NCBI GenBank assembly: GCA_903924985.1
Contig: CAIYDT010000138.1
Coordinates: 1 to 49,026 of the forward strand
Length of the DNA stretch: 49,026 nucleotides
DNA from: an uncultured Acetobacteraceae bacterium
Lineage (GTDB): Bacteria > Pseudomonadota > Alphaproteobacteria > Acetobacterales > Acetobacteraceae
Reading direction: 5' to 3'
Both the position numbers and the translations under genes were made by a program. Every line of letters starts with the position of its first letter. Position 1 is the first letter of the stretch. The notes below the pieces were generated by a model. The model saw nothing but the letters and a program-made list of their open reading frames with translations, was not told where the DNA came from and ran no database searches. Shown in pieces: positions 1-8,516 of the stretch.

Positions 1-150
1 GCGCGGATCGTCGCCACCGCCCCGATCCGGGCGTTCTGGAGCCACGACCATGCGCCGGATACCGATATGTTGGCTGCCTGGAAGGAGGCGGTGCGGCAGG
101 GCACCGCGCTGATTGACGCGGAGGACGCCGCGGAGGCCCTTGCAACGTGA
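1..150 (+). CDS. 3' end of an unidentified protein (partial)
   Basis: An open frame enters from the window edge and ends at TGA 148-150, giving the last 49 residues of a protein. The tail is Ala-rich (ends DAAEALAT) and includes an [12 protein letters not shown] stretch. I do not recognise the family. It lies 70 bp upstream of the leuC start on the same strand, so it may be the first part of the same operon. Its stop codon sits inside a short repeat (142-158) that recurs near 25.7-26.1 kb. The frame is well supported by codon composition; the function is not. Confidence 0.6.
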   Translation, partial: ARIVATAPIRAFWSHDHAPDTDMLAAWKEAVRQGTALIDAEDAAEALAT

Positions 151-158
151 GGGGATGC
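142..158 (-). repeat. Copy of the GCA-hairpin repeat family (R0), degenerate
   Basis: The minus strand here reads GCATCCC-CTC-ACGTTGC, close to the four copies at 25672-26117. Like the copy at 25672 it is followed by GCAAG and GCCTCCG. The stem is imperfect in this copy. It overlaps the stop codon of the upstream partial gene, so a repeat seems to have shaped the end of that protein. Confidence 0.5.
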
Positions 159-220
159 CGACGGCGTTCCGCCGAACGGGTTTGACTTGCCAGACGGCGC
201 CGTTCGCGGGAGCCTCGGGC

Positions 221-1585
221 ATGGCACAGACCTTGTTCGATAAGATATGGAACGCGCATGTCGTGGTGGCCCGCGAAGACGGCACCAGCCTGCTGTGGAT
301 CGACCGCCATCTGGTGCACGATGGCGGGTTTCACGGCTTCGGCATGCTGCGGCACGCGGGACGGACGCTGCGCCGGCCGGACCTGACATTCGGGGTGGCG
401 GACCATTACGTGCCGTCTCATTCGCGCGCGCTGCCGATCGCGGACCCTGAGGGAGCCGTTTTGGTCGCGCGCCTGGGGGAGAATGCGCGCCGGTATGGGT
501 TCGGCGTCATGGGGCTGGACGATCCGCGACAGGGCATCGTGCACGTGGTGGGACCGGAGCAGGGGATTACCCTGCCGGGGCTGACGCTGGTCTGCGGGGA
601 CTCGCATACCGCGACGCACGGCGCGTTCGGCACGCTGGCGTTCGGCGTCGGCGCGTCGGAGGTCGCGCATGTACTGGCGACTCAGACGCTGTGGCAGCGG
701 AAGCCTCGGACGATGCGTATCACGGTGGACGGCGTGCTGGGGCCGCACGTGTCGGCGAAGGACGTGATCCTGGCGATCATCGGCCGCATCGGGGCGGCGG
801 GCGCGGTGGGGCATGCGATCGAGTATGCCGGCAGCGCCATTCGTTCGCTGTCGATGGAGGGGCGCATGACGCTGTGCAACATGTCGATCGAGGCGGGCAG
901 CCGCACCGGCATGGTGGCGCCGGACGACACGGCGTTTCAGTACCTGCATGGCCGGCCCCGGGCGCCGAAAGGGGCGTTGTGGGACCAGGCGGTGGCGGCG
1001 TGGCGTTTGCTGCCGAGCGATGAGGGGGCGGCGTTCGATACCGAGGTCTCGTTGGATGCGGGGGACATCGCGCCGACGGTGACCTGGGGGAACTCGCTGG
1101 ATACCGCGCTGCCGGTGACCGCAACGATACCCGCCACGGCGGATGCCGCTCAGCTCGCGTATATGGGGCTGACGGCGGGTCAGCCGCTCGAGGGCATTAA
1201 GCTGGACCGGGTGTTTATCGGCACCTGCACGAACGGGCGGATCGAGGACCTGCGGGCGGCGGCTTCCGTGCTGCGCGGGCGTAAGGCGGTCATCCCCGGC
1301 TTGGTCGTCGCGGGTTCCGTGCCGATCAAGAAACAGGCGGAAGCCGAGGGGCTGGCGCGCGTCTTCACCGAATCCGGCCTGACCTGGGGGGAACCGGGGT
1401 GCTCGGCCTGCACGGGGATGAACGGGGACTATGTGCCGGCGGGGGAGCGGTGCGCGGCAACGTCCAACCGCAATTTCGTGGGCCGGCAGGGGCCGGGATC
1501 GCGGACGCATCTGATGTCTCCGGCGATGGCCGCGGCCGGTGCCGTAACCGGGACGATTACCGACGTGCGGAGGGTGGTGGCATGA
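221..1585 (+). CDS. leuC: 3-isopropylmalate dehydratase large subunit
   Basis: The large, iron-sulfur subunit of isopropylmalate isomerase converts 2-isopropylmalate to 3-isopropylmalate in leucine synthesis, as a cytoplasmic heterodimer with LeuD. The 454-residue product carries the family motif [13 protein letters not shown] (125-137). The three cluster cysteines are at 336 (TCTNGR) and 394/397 ([10 protein letters not shown]), followed by the [10 protein letters not shown] segment near 415-424. I chose ATG 221 because GGGAG lies about 9 bp upstream and the protein then starts [10 protein letters not shown] as in other LeuC; an earlier ATG at 113 would run through a repeat and the upstream stop. 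Its stop overlaps the leuD start by 4 bp. It is slightly shorter than the usual ~466-470 residues, so a related hydro-lyase role cannot be fully excluded. Confidence 0.93.
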   Translation: MAQTLFDKIWNAHVVVAREDGTSLLWIDRHLVHDGGFHGFGMLRHAGRTLRRPDLTFGVADHYVPSHSRALPIADPEGAVLVARLGENARRYGFGVMGLDDPRQGIVHVVGPEQGITLPGLTLVCGDSHTATHGAFGTLAFGVGASEVAHVLATQTLWQRKPRTMRITVDGVLGPHVSAKDVILAIIGRIGAAGAVGHAIEYAGSAIRSLSMEGRMTLCNMSIEAGSRTGMVAPDDTAFQYLHGRPRAPKGALWDQAVAAWRLLPSDEGAAFDTEVSLDAGDIAPTVTWGNSLDTALPVTATIPATADAAQLAYMGLTAGQPLEGIKLDRVFIGTCTNGRIEDLRAAASVLRGRKAVIPGLVVAGSVPIKKQAEAEGLARVFTESGLTWGEPGCSACTGMNGDYVPAGERCAATSNRNFVGRQGPGSRTHLMSPAMAAAGAVTGTITDVRRVVA

Positions 1586-2178
1586 CGCCGTTTACCGTGG
1601 TCTCGGGCCCCGCCGCCGCGCTGGATCGTGCGAATGTCGATACCGATCAGATCATTCCGGCGCGCTTCCTGCGCAAGTCGCGGACCGAGGGCTACAACAA
1701 TTTCCTGTTCCATGACGTGCGAGTGGCGGAGCCCGATTTTCCGTTGGGGCCGTCCGGCAGCCCGGAAATCCTGGTGGCAGGCGCCAATTTCGGCTGCGGA
1801 TCGTCGCGGGAAGGCGCGGTTTACGCGCTTGGCGACGCGGGGGTGCGGTGCGTGATCGCGCCGGGGTTCGGGGACATTTTCGCGGGGAACGCGGGCAAGA
1901 ACGGGCTGCTGACGGTGGTTCTGCCGGAGGATCGTTGCGCCGAGCTGCGGGCGGCGGCGGCGGATGGGGCGGATATCACGGTGGATTTGCCGAACCAGCA
2001 GGTTCGCGCGGCGAATAGCGTTTATGCGTTCGAGATCGACCCGTTCCGGAAACGGTGTTTGCTGGAGGGGTTGGACGATATTGGGCTGACGCTGGCGAAC
2101 GACGACGCCATCGCGGCGTTCGAGGCGGCGGACCGTGTGGGACGCGCCTGGGCGGTTCCGGATAGCGACGGGACGTGA
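1582..2178 (+). CDS. leuD: 3-isopropylmalate dehydratase small subunit
   Basis: The swivel-domain partner of LeuC, 198 residues, the normal family length. Recognisable segments are [11 protein letters not shown] near residue 22, the substrate loop [13 protein letters not shown] (about 71-83) and the following [17 protein letters not shown]. The start is ATG 1582, overlapping the leuC stop (ATGA), so the two subunits are translationally coupled. The reading frame is open further upstream inside leuC, but that part has no LeuD similarity. Its own stop overlaps the GTG of the next gene in the same way. Confidence 0.94.
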   Translation: MTPFTVVSGPAAALDRANVDTDQIIPARFLRKSRTEGYNNFLFHDVRVAEPDFPLGPSGSPEILVAGANFGCGSSREGAVYALGDAGVRCVIAPGFGDIFAGNAGKNGLLTVVLPEDRCAELRAAAADGADITVDLPNQQVRAANSVYAFEIDPFRKRCLLEGLDDIGLTLANDDAIAAFEAADRVGRAWAVPDSDGT

Positions 2179-2732
2179 CCTTCCTTACCGATTTTGCCGA
2201 TCAGGCGGTAATGTTGCCGCTCGTGTTGGCGGTGGCGGTCGTGCTGACACTGCAAGGGTGGCGGCGGGGGGCCGTGGCGTGGCTGGGGGCGATCGGCGTC
2301 ACGTTCTTCGGCATGCTGGTTCTGAAGCTGGTTTTCCTCGGATGCGCCTCGGTGTTTGGGCCGGTGGCGCTGCGCAGCCCCAGCGGTCACACGGCGGCGG
2401 CGGCGGTGGTGGCCGGCGGGGTGGCGGCGATTTATGGGGGCGGACGGCGGACCGTCCTGGTCGTTGCTTTGTTGGCGGCGATCGCGATCGGGCTGACGCG
2501 GGTCGGGTTGCGCCTGCACTCCTGGCCGGAGGTTGCGCTCGGTGCGGCCATCGGGGTGGCCGGTGCGCTGGCGCTGGCCCGCTTTGCCGGCCCGCCGCCG
2601 GTGTTGCGGCTACGGCCGATGGTGCTCACCGCGGCCTTCGTTCTGGCGCTGTTCCATGGCCGGCATCTGGAGGCGGAGGTCGCGTTGCGGCAGGCCGCCG
2701 ATGGGTTTCCCTGGTGTCAGGCGCGGCCGTAG
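2175..2732 (+). CDS. PAP2-superfamily membrane phosphatase
   Basis: A 185-residue membrane protein with several hydrophobic segments. It has the PAP2 signature motif 2 (SPSGHT, about residues 68-73) and a motif-3-like segment TRVGLRLHSWPE with the catalytic-type His. Motif 1 (KxxxxxxRP) is not clear, so it is a divergent member. Such enzymes dephosphorylate lipid phosphates or isoprenyl pyrophosphates at the membrane. It starts at GTG 2175, overlapping the leuD stop by 4 bp, although no link to leucine synthesis is obvious. Its 3' end overlaps the convergent manC-like gene by 16 bp. Next to a GDP-mannose enzyme, a role in polysaccharide or lipid-carrier recycling is possible but inferred. Confidence 0.75.
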   Translation: MTFLTDFADQAVMLPLVLAVAVVLTLQGWRRGAVAWLGAIGVTFFGMLVLKLVFLGCASVFGPVALRSPSGHTAAAAVVAGGVAAIYGGGRRTVLVVALLAAIAIGLTRVGLRLHSWPEVALGAAIGVAGALALARFAGPPPVLRLRPMVLTAAFVLALFHGRHLEAEVALRQAADGFPWCQARP

Positions 2733-4141
2733 GTGTCTTCCAGCCGCACGATATCGTCCTCCCCGAGGTAAGCGCCGGACTGCACCTCGATCAGGGTCAG
2801 CGGGATCTTGCCGGGGTTTTCCAGGCGGTGGACGCAGCCAAGGGGGAGGTAAACGCTCTCGTTCTCGCGGAGGATCATGATCTCCTTGTCGCGGGTCACC
2901 CTGGCGGTGCCGTTCACCACCACCCAGTGTTCGGCCCGGTGGTAATGGCTTTGGAGGGATAGCTGCCGGCCGGGGTACACCACGATGCGCTTGACCTGGA
3001 AGCGGTCGCCCTGGATCAGGCTTTCATAGAAGCCCCAGGGGCGGTGGCCGCGGTTGTGGGCTGTGGCCTCGGGGCGGCCGGCGGCTTTCAGGCGATCGAC
3101 GATCTTTTTGACGTCCTGCGCCATGCCGCGGTGCATCGCCAGCACGGCGTCCTCGGTCACCACCAGGACGGTGTCCTTGAGCCCCACGACGGCGGCGAGG
3201 CGGCCGTCGGTGCGGATGTAGCAATTCTCCGCGCCCTCCAGGAACACGTCGCCAAGCGTGACGTTGCCGGCGTTGTCCTTGGCGCCGAGCTCCCACAGGG
3301 CGCTCCAGCTTCCCACGTCCGACCAACCGATATCCGCCGGAACGACGGCTGTCCGGTTGGTGCGTTCGGCGACCGCGTAGTCGAGGCTGATGGACGGGCA
3401 GGCGCTAAACGCCTCGACGCCGAGCCGGATGAAATCCAGGTCGGTGGCGCGTTCGGCGACGGACTTGCGGACGGCCGGCAGCACGTCGGGGGCGTGGGTG
3501 TCCAGTTCGTCCATCAACGTGCGGGCGGTGAACACGAACATGCCGGAGTTCCACAGATACTGCCCATCCGCGACGAGGCGCGCGGCGGTGGCGGCATCGG
3601 GCTTTTCCAGGAAGCGGGCGACGGCGTGGACGCCGGGGGCGTCGGGCAGTTCGGCGCCTTGTTCAATGTAGCCGTAGCCGGTTTCCGGCGCCGTCGGGCG
3701 CATGCCGAAGGTGACGATCCGGCCGTGGCGGGCGGCGGCCACGGCGAGGTCCAGCGCGGTTAGCAGCGCCGGCACGTCGCCGATCGCGGCGTCGGCGGCC
3801 ATCATCCACAGGATTGTGTCGGGGTCGTCCTCCGCCACCAATACCGCGGCGGCGGCGATGGCGGGGGCGCTGTTGCGGCCCACCGGTTCCAGCACGATGC
3901 GGGCGCCCTCGATCCCGGCGTCGCGGAGCTGTTCGGCGATCAGGAACCGGTGCTCCTGGTTACACACCACGATGGGCGGCGCGAATTCCGGGCCTTTGGC
4001 GCGCAGGGCGGTTTCCTGGATCATCGTGCGGTCGGATACCAGCGGCCAAAGCTGCTTGGGGAAGCTCTCGCGCGATACCGGCCAGAGGCGGGTGCCGGAG
4101 CCGCCCGACAGAATCACGGGGACGATGCGGGATTGGGTCAT
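2717..4141 (-). CDS. manC: Mannose-1-phosphate guanylyltransferase / mannose-6-phosphate isomerase (bifunctional)
   Basis: A 474-residue bifunctional enzyme of the ManC/AlgA/CpsB type that makes GDP-mannose for exopolysaccharide or LPS. The N-terminal nucleotidyltransferase domain has ILSGGSGTRLWP (10-21) followed by ESFPKQ. The middle has FLEKP and NSGMFVF. The C-terminal cupin (about residue 350 on) has RPWGFYE and SHYHRAEHWVVV, the metal-binding isomerase motif. The canonical PADH near residue 110 reads AADAA here, a small departure. The start is ATG 4141; the frame continues upstream but without similarity. It is divergent from the SelW-like gene at 4229 and convergent with the PAP2 gene. 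Confidence 0.92.
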   Translation of the reverse strand: MTQSRIVPVILSGGSGTRLWPVSRESFPKQLWPLVSDRTMIQETALRAKGPEFAPPIVVCNQEHRFLIAEQLRDAGIEGARIVLEPVGRNSAPAIAAAAVLVAEDDPDTILWMMAADAAIGDVPALLTALDLAVAAARHGRIVTFGMRPTAPETGYGYIEQGAELPDAPGVHAVARFLEKPDAATAARLVADGQYLWNSGMFVFTARTLMDELDTHAPDVLPAVRKSVAERATDLDFIRLGVEAFSACPSISLDYAVAERTNRTAVVPADIGWSDVGSWSALWELGAKDNAGNVTLGDVFLEGAENCYIRTDGRLAAVVGLKDTVLVVTEDAVLAMHRGMAQDVKKIVDRLKAAGRPEATAHNRGHRPWGFYESLIQGDRFQVKRIVVYPGRQLSLQSHYHRAEHWVVVNGTARVTRDKEIMILRENESVYLPLGCVHRLENPGKIPLTLIEVQSGAYLGEDDIVRLEDTYGRA

Positions 4142-4228
4142 GGGGCACCTGGTCGATTGGGTTCGTCTTTCCTTGCCCAATCGGCCGCCCGATGCCAAGC
4201 TCTTTCCCGTGATAGACAGGCCGAGGTC

Positions 4229-4447
4229 ATGCGGATAGAGATCGAATACTGCGGCATGTGAGGCTATGAGCCACGCGCCCGTGCGGCGCGTGACCAGTTG
4301 CTGCAAGCCCATCCCGGCGCCGAGATCGCCCTGAAGAAATCGGGCGGCGGCGTGTTCGAGATCGTCGTGGATGGGCGGTTGGCCTACTCCAAGAAGGCGA
4401 CTGGCCAGTTCCCGACGGCTGCCCAGGTGCTCGGGGTTCTTGCCTGA
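4229..4447 (+). CDS. SelW/Rdx-family selenoprotein (CxxU), in-frame UGA read as selenocysteine
   Basis: From ATG 4229 the frame gives MRIEIEYCGM, then TGA at 4259-4261, then continues open as GYEPRARAARDQLL to TGA 4445-4447, 73 codons in all. With the first TGA as selenocysteine the product has the CxxU redox motif at residues 8-11. It then shows the Rdx pattern GGGVFEIVVDGRL and SKKATGQFPT, matching the SelT/SelW/SelH family in order and length. These thioredoxin-like proteins act in thiol redox reactions. AGG at 4218-4220 lies 8 bp before the ATG. A perfect hairpin with a GU loop follows the UGA at the bacterial SECIS distance (separate entry). The gene is divergent from manC and 50 bp upstream of a moxR gene. 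Sec insertion needs selABCD, none of which are in this window. A pseudogene is less likely, given conservation on both sides of the UGA. Confidence 0.82.
4272..4292 (+). promoter_or_regulatory. Bacterial SECIS-like hairpin after the in-frame UGA
   Basis: CACGCGCC (4272-4279) pairs perfectly with GGCGCGTG (4285-4292) around the five-base loop CGTGC (4280-4284). The stem starts at the 11th base after the UGA and the loop GU is at bases 20-21. That fits the bacterial rule of a GU-containing apical loop roughly 16-37 bases downstream, and the E. coli fdhF mini-SECIS geometry. No bulged U is present in the 5' arm, unlike fdhF. The element lies inside the coding sequence, as expected for bacterial SelB-binding elements. 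Confidence 0.75.
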
Positions 4448-4497
4448 CCGGCGCTTTCCCCCGACAATCGCGGGGACGTTAGACAAGGACTCCCCGC

Positions 4498-5343
4498 GTG
4501 GCCGGTTTCAAAAGCACCGAACGATACATCGCCTCCCGCGATCTGGAGGTCGCGGTCAACGCCGCCGTGACCCTGGAGCGCCCGTTGCTGGTGAAGGGCG
4601 AACCGGGCACCGGCAAGACCGTGCTGGCGCACGAGGTCGCCCAGTCGCTCGGGATGCCGCTGATCGAGTGGCACATCAAATCCACCACCAAGGCGCAGCA
4701 GGGCCTTTACGAATACGACGCCGTGTCCCGCTTGCGCGACGGGCAGTTGGGCGATGAGCGGGTGCGCGACATCGGGAATTACATCGTCCGCGGCAAATTG
4801 TGGGACGCGTTCGAGGCCGAGAAGCAGGTGCTGGTGCTGATCGACGAGATCGACAAAGCGGATATCGAGTTTCCCAACGATCTGCTGCTGGAACTCGACC
4901 GGATGCAGTTCTTTGTCTACGAAACCCGCAAGACGGTGGCGGCGAAGCACCGGCCGATCGTGATCATCACGTCGAACAACGAAAAGGAACTGCCGGACGC
5001 CTTCCTGCGCCGCTGCTTCTTCCATTACATCCGGTTCCCGGATCGCGAAACGATGGAACGCATCGTCCAGACCCACTATCCGGACATCCGCAAGGACCTC
5101 GCGCGTGAGGCATTGAACGTGTTCTTCCAGGTGCGGGAGGTTCCCGGCCTGAAGAAGAAGCCCGCGACGTCGGAATTGCTTGACTGGCTCAAGCTTTTGA
5201 TGGTAGAAGATTTGCCCCCGGAAGCCCTGCGTGCGAACGAAAAACACGTTGTGATTCCGCCGCTGCACGGCGCGCTGCTGAAAAACGAGCAGGACGTGCA
5301 TTTGTTCGAACGCCTTGCCTTCCTGGCGCGCCGGGGGGGCTGA
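4498..5343 (+). CDS. MoxR-family AAA+ ATPase (module 1)
   Basis: A 281-residue AAA+ ATPase. The Walker A motif is GEPGTGKT (34-41), Walker B is VLVLIDEID (111-119), and a sensor segment IITSNNEKELPDAFLRRC follows. MoxR ATPases work with VWA-domain partners as maturation chaperones, for example CoxD with CoxE in CO dehydrogenase maturation. The GTG start at 4498 has AAGGA about 8 bp upstream. The TGA overlaps the ATG of the VWA gene (TGATG), so the two are coupled. The target enzyme is unknown. A second MoxR-VWA pair lies at 11445-13798. Confidence 0.9.
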   Translation: MAGFKSTERYIASRDLEVAVNAAVTLERPLLVKGEPGTGKTVLAHEVAQSLGMPLIEWHIKSTTKAQQGLYEYDAVSRLRDGQLGDERVRDIGNYIVRGKLWDAFEAEKQVLVLIDEIDKADIEFPNDLLLELDRMQFFVYETRKTVAAKHRPIVIITSNNEKELPDAFLRRCFFHYIRFPDRETMERIVQTHYPDIRKDLAREALNVFFQVREVPGLKKKPATSELLDWLKLLMVEDLPPEALRANEKHVVIPPLHGALLKNEQDVHLFERLAFLARRGG

Positions 5344-6521
5344 TGTTCTCCCATTTGATTCTCGGGCTGCGAACGGCGGGTCTGCCAGCCTCCATCACGG
5401 AATATCTGACCCTGATGGGGGCGATGAAGGCCGGGGTCGCGGAATACAGCATCGACGATTTCTACTATTTGGCGCGCGCCACCCTGGTGAAGGATGAGCG
5501 GCACCTCGATAAATTCGACCGCGTGTTCGGCGCCTGCTTCAAAGGGCTGGAACCGCCGGAGGGCGTAAAGGTCCAGGACCTGCCCGAGGAATGGCTGCGC
5601 AAGCTGGCCGAGAAGATGCTGACGCCCGAGGAAATGGCCAAGATCGAGGCCATGGGTGGCTTCGACGCGCTGATGAAGCGCCTGCAGGAACTGCTGGCGG
5701 AGCAGAACAGCCGGCACCAGGGCGGGTCCAAGTGGATCGGCACGGCGGGGACCTCCCCGTTCGGCGCGTACGGCGCCAACCCCGAGGGCGTGCGCATTGG
5801 CCAGGACAAATCCCGCAACCGCACCGCCGTGAAGGTGTGGGACAAGCGGGAATTCAAGGATCTGGACGACACCGTGGAACTCGGCACCCGGGGCATGAAG
5901 CTGGCACTGCGCCGGCTGCGCCGGTTCGCTCGGCAAGGGGCGGCAACGGAGCTGGATCTGCCGGACACCATCCTGGCGACCGCGAAGAACGCGGGGTCGC
6001 TGGATTTGAAAATGGTCCCCGAACGGCACAACACCGTGAAGGTACTATTGCTGCTGGATATCGGCGGGTCGATGGACGACCACGTGAAGCTGACGGAGGA
6101 GCTGTTCTCCGCCGTTCGTTCCGAGTTCAAGCATTTGGAATACTATTATTTCCACAATTGCCCGTACGAGCGGGTGTGGAAAAACAACCGCCGGCGGCAC
6201 GAGGAAGTCATCCCGACCTGGCAGGTGCTGCGGACCTATGGGCCGGACTACAAGCTGGTGATCGTTGGGGATGGAGCAATGAGCCCGTACGAGATCACCA
6301 TGGCTGGCGGGTCGGTTGAACATTGGAATGAGGAAGCCGGGACGGTGTGGCTGGACCGGCTCACGGGCCACTACCGGCGGTCGGCTTGGCTGAACCCGAC
6401 ACCGAAGCAAAGCTGGGGGCACGTGCGCTCGATTACCATGCTGAACGATGCGATGGAGGGGCGGATGTTCCCGCTGACGGTCAATGGCATCGACGAAATG
6501 ACGCGGGAGTTAAGCCGCTAG
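5343..6521 (+). CDS. CoxE-like VWA-domain protein (module 1)
   Basis: A 392-residue protein with a C-terminal von Willebrand A domain, the usual partner of a MoxR ATPase. The metal-site motif reads DIGGS (239-243) rather than the classic DxSxS, so the first serine is replaced by glycine; GDGAM follows later. The N-terminal half is charged and has no transmembrane segment. The start ATG 5343 overlaps the moxR stop. It probably presents a client protein to the ATPase; the client is not identified. It is followed after 10 bp by the MetE-like gene, suggesting cotranscription. Confidence 0.85.
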   Translation: MFSHLILGLRTAGLPASITEYLTLMGAMKAGVAEYSIDDFYYLARATLVKDERHLDKFDRVFGACFKGLEPPEGVKVQDLPEEWLRKLAEKMLTPEEMAKIEAMGGFDALMKRLQELLAEQNSRHQGGSKWIGTAGTSPFGAYGANPEGVRIGQDKSRNRTAVKVWDKREFKDLDDTVELGTRGMKLALRRLRRFARQGAATELDLPDTILATAKNAGSLDLKMVPERHNTVKVLLLLDIGGSMDDHVKLTEELFSAVRSEFKHLEYYYFHNCPYERVWKNNRRRHEEVIPTWQVLRTYGPDYKLVIVGDGAMSPYEITMAGGSVEHWNEEAGTVWLDRLTGHYRRSAWLNPTPKQSWGHVRSITMLNDAMEGRMFPLTVNGIDEMTRELSR

Positions 6522-6531
6522 GGAGAACTTC

Positions 6532-7707
6532 ATGCTGACGGTCACGAAAGACATGGTCATGCCGACCGCGATCACCGGTTCCTATCCGCGGCCCCTGTGG
6601 TACGACGTCAGCCTGGGCGGAAGATCGTTCAAGACCGCGATGGGCGATTCGCTGTTTCGCGAACAATATCTCGACGCCGTCGCCGCCACGATCAACGCGC
6701 AGGAAGCAGCCGGCCTCGACATCGTCACCGATGGCGATGCGCGCTTCGATCTCGCCGTCGGCGGCAAGTCCTGGTTCTTTTATCCGATCGAGCGGCTCGG
6801 CGGCGTCAACGGTCATCGCGACCTGTCGCGCGGCTGGATGAGCCGGCACGGGCTGCGGCCAGGCAAGATCCTGTGGGAAGTGCAGGAAGCCTATCAGCCT
6901 GGTGTCGTGACCGAAAAACTGACGCGAGGACCGCTGGAATATTCGGCACTTTGGAAGACCGCGCAACGCCTGAGCGACCGGCCGGTGAAATTCGGCGGCA
7001 TTTGCGCGCCCGCGATGGCCAGCATGCTGTGGAACGAGTATTACGCCGACGATAAGGAAATGATCCTCGCGCTGTGCGACATCATGAATGAGGAATTTCG
7101 TGAACTCGCCGATTCCGGCTGCCCCTTGATTCAGGTCGAGGAACCGCCGCATCACGGACAGTCGACCCGACCCGGCATCACCGACGCCGACTACCGCTTC
7201 ATGACCGAGGCGTTCAACCGCCAGACCATCGGGGTCAACGCGGAAATCTGGGTGCACACCTGCTGGGGTAATCCCAACCAGCAGCGCGTTTATTGGGAAG
7301 TGCCGAGCTACGAACGGGCGCTGCCGCATTTGCTCGAATTGAACTGCGACGTCATCACCTTCGAATGCGCCAGTACCGAGGGGCGCGATCTGGAGCTGTT
7401 CAGCCGGTACAAGACCGATAAGAAGATCGGCATCGGCGTTGTGAATCACTGCAACACCGTCGTCGAACCGCCCGAGCTCGTTGCCAGTATTATCCGCAAG
7501 GCGCTGAAATACATTCCGCCGGAGCGGCTTGTGATTACGACCGATTGCGGCTTCGGCCGGGAAGGGCTTAGCCGCCGCATTGCCTACTACAAATGCGTCT
7601 CTCTCGTCGAAGGCACTAACATCGTTCGCAAGGAACTCGGCCTCCCCGAGGTTCGGATACGCGCCGCCGACCCAGGGCTTTATTTCGCGCCGTCCAGGAA
7701 GGACTGA
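6532..7707 (+). CDS. Cobalamin-independent methionine synthase (MetE C-terminal)-like methyltransferase
   Basis: A 391-residue single-domain protein of the UROD/MetE-C fold. It opens with ITGSYPRP and carries the zinc-site pattern of MetE: His242 and Cys244 (HTCWG), Glu278 (FECAS) and Cys339 (TDCGFG). MetE itself is about 750 residues with two domains, so this is a core-type relative. Such proteins transfer methyl groups to thiols from various donors. GGAGAA precedes ATG 6532. It is followed 3 bp downstream by an SDR gene. The methyl donor and acceptor cannot be read from the sequence. Confidence 0.85.
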   Translation: MLTVTKDMVMPTAITGSYPRPLWYDVSLGGRSFKTAMGDSLFREQYLDAVAATINAQEAAGLDIVTDGDARFDLAVGGKSWFFYPIERLGGVNGHRDLSRGWMSRHGLRPGKILWEVQEAYQPGVVTEKLTRGPLEYSALWKTAQRLSDRPVKFGGICAPAMASMLWNEYYADDKEMILALCDIMNEEFRELADSGCPLIQVEEPPHHGQSTRPGITDADYRFMTEAFNRQTIGVNAEIWVHTCWGNPNQQRVYWEVPSYERALPHLLELNCDVITFECASTEGRDLELFSRYKTDKKIGIGVVNHCNTVVEPPELVASIIRKALKYIPPERLVITTDCGFGREGLSRRIAYYKCVSLVEGTNIVRKELGLPEVRIRAADPGLYFAPSRKD

Positions 7708-7710
7708 CAT

Positions 7711-8466
7711 ATGACACGTTTGGCAGGCAAGGTTGCCCTGATCACCGGTTCGGGCACCGGTATCGGCCGCGCCACGGCGAAAAAGATGGCGGCAGAGGGT
7801 GCTCGGGTTGTCGTTGCCGAACTGAACGCCGCCGCGGGGGAGCAGACCGCGCAGATCATTGCGCAGGCCGGCGGGGATGCGATCTTCGTCCGCACCGACG
7901 TGACCGAGCCCGACAGCATCCAGGCGGCGATCGCACGCGCCGTCCAGCACTACGGCGCGCTGCATGTGCTGCACAACAATGCCGGGGGGTCGACCAGCAT
8001 CGACAACACCGTGGTGGACGCGCCTTTGGAAGAATTCTGGCGGGTCATCAAGCTGGACCTGTTCGGCACCTTCCTGGGCTGCCGCTTCGGCATTCCGGCC
8101 ATCATCGCGTCGGGTGGTGGGTCGGTGATCAACATGTCGTCCAACGTCGCGCTGATGGGTGTCCCCGGACGGGATTGCTACACCGCCGCGAAGGGTGGAG
8201 TGGCAGCGATAACGCGCTCGATGGCGGTGGAATTCGCGCCGCGAAAGGTGCGGGTGAACGCGATCGCGCCCTCGGCGACCATGACCGACCGGGTGCGGGC
8301 GCTGGTCGCGGGCAATACGGCGCTGGACAAGCTGGCCCAGTCGCATTTGGTGGGACTCATCGAACCAGAGGATATCGCGGACATGGCGGTATTCCTGGCG
8401 TCTGACGAATCCCGCATGGTGACGGGGCATGTTTACCCGGTGGATAGCGGGGTCACGATATCCTGA
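7711..8466 (+). CDS. SDR-family oxidoreductase
   Basis: A classical short-chain dehydrogenase of 251 residues. The cofactor motif is TGSGTGIG (12-19), NNAGG follows near residue 90, and the catalytic Tyr157/Lys161 lie in YTAAK. It likely uses NAD(P)H on a hydroxy or keto substrate in the cytoplasm. It begins 3 bp after the MetE-like gene, so the two are probably one transcript. The C-terminal half has the usual FabG-like VTGHVYPVDSG ending. The substrate is unknown. Confidence 0.88.
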   Translation: MTRLAGKVALITGSGTGIGRATAKKMAAEGARVVVAELNAAAGEQTAQIIAQAGGDAIFVRTDVTEPDSIQAAIARAVQHYGALHVLHNNAGGSTSIDNTVVDAPLEEFWRVIKLDLFGTFLGCRFGIPAIIASGGGSVINMSSNVALMGVPGRDCYTAAKGGVAAITRSMAVEFAPRKVRVNAIAPSATMTDRVRALVAGNTALDKLAQSHLVGLIEPEDIADMAVFLASDESRMVTGHVYPVDSGVTIS

Positions 8467-8516
8467 GAGCGCTACGTCTCCGTATCAAGGCTGTTCTGCA
8501 CGCGGGTCTGTTCGCG

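Noticed and set aside
113-220. N-terminal extension of leuC from ATG 113
   Set aside because: It overlaps the upstream stop and a repeat, has no LeuC similarity, and ATG 221 has a better ribosome binding site.
3950-4261. 103-residue plus-strand ORF ending at TGA 4261
   Set aside because: Most of it is antisense to manC; only its last ten codons are real, as the start of the UGA-containing SelW-like gene.
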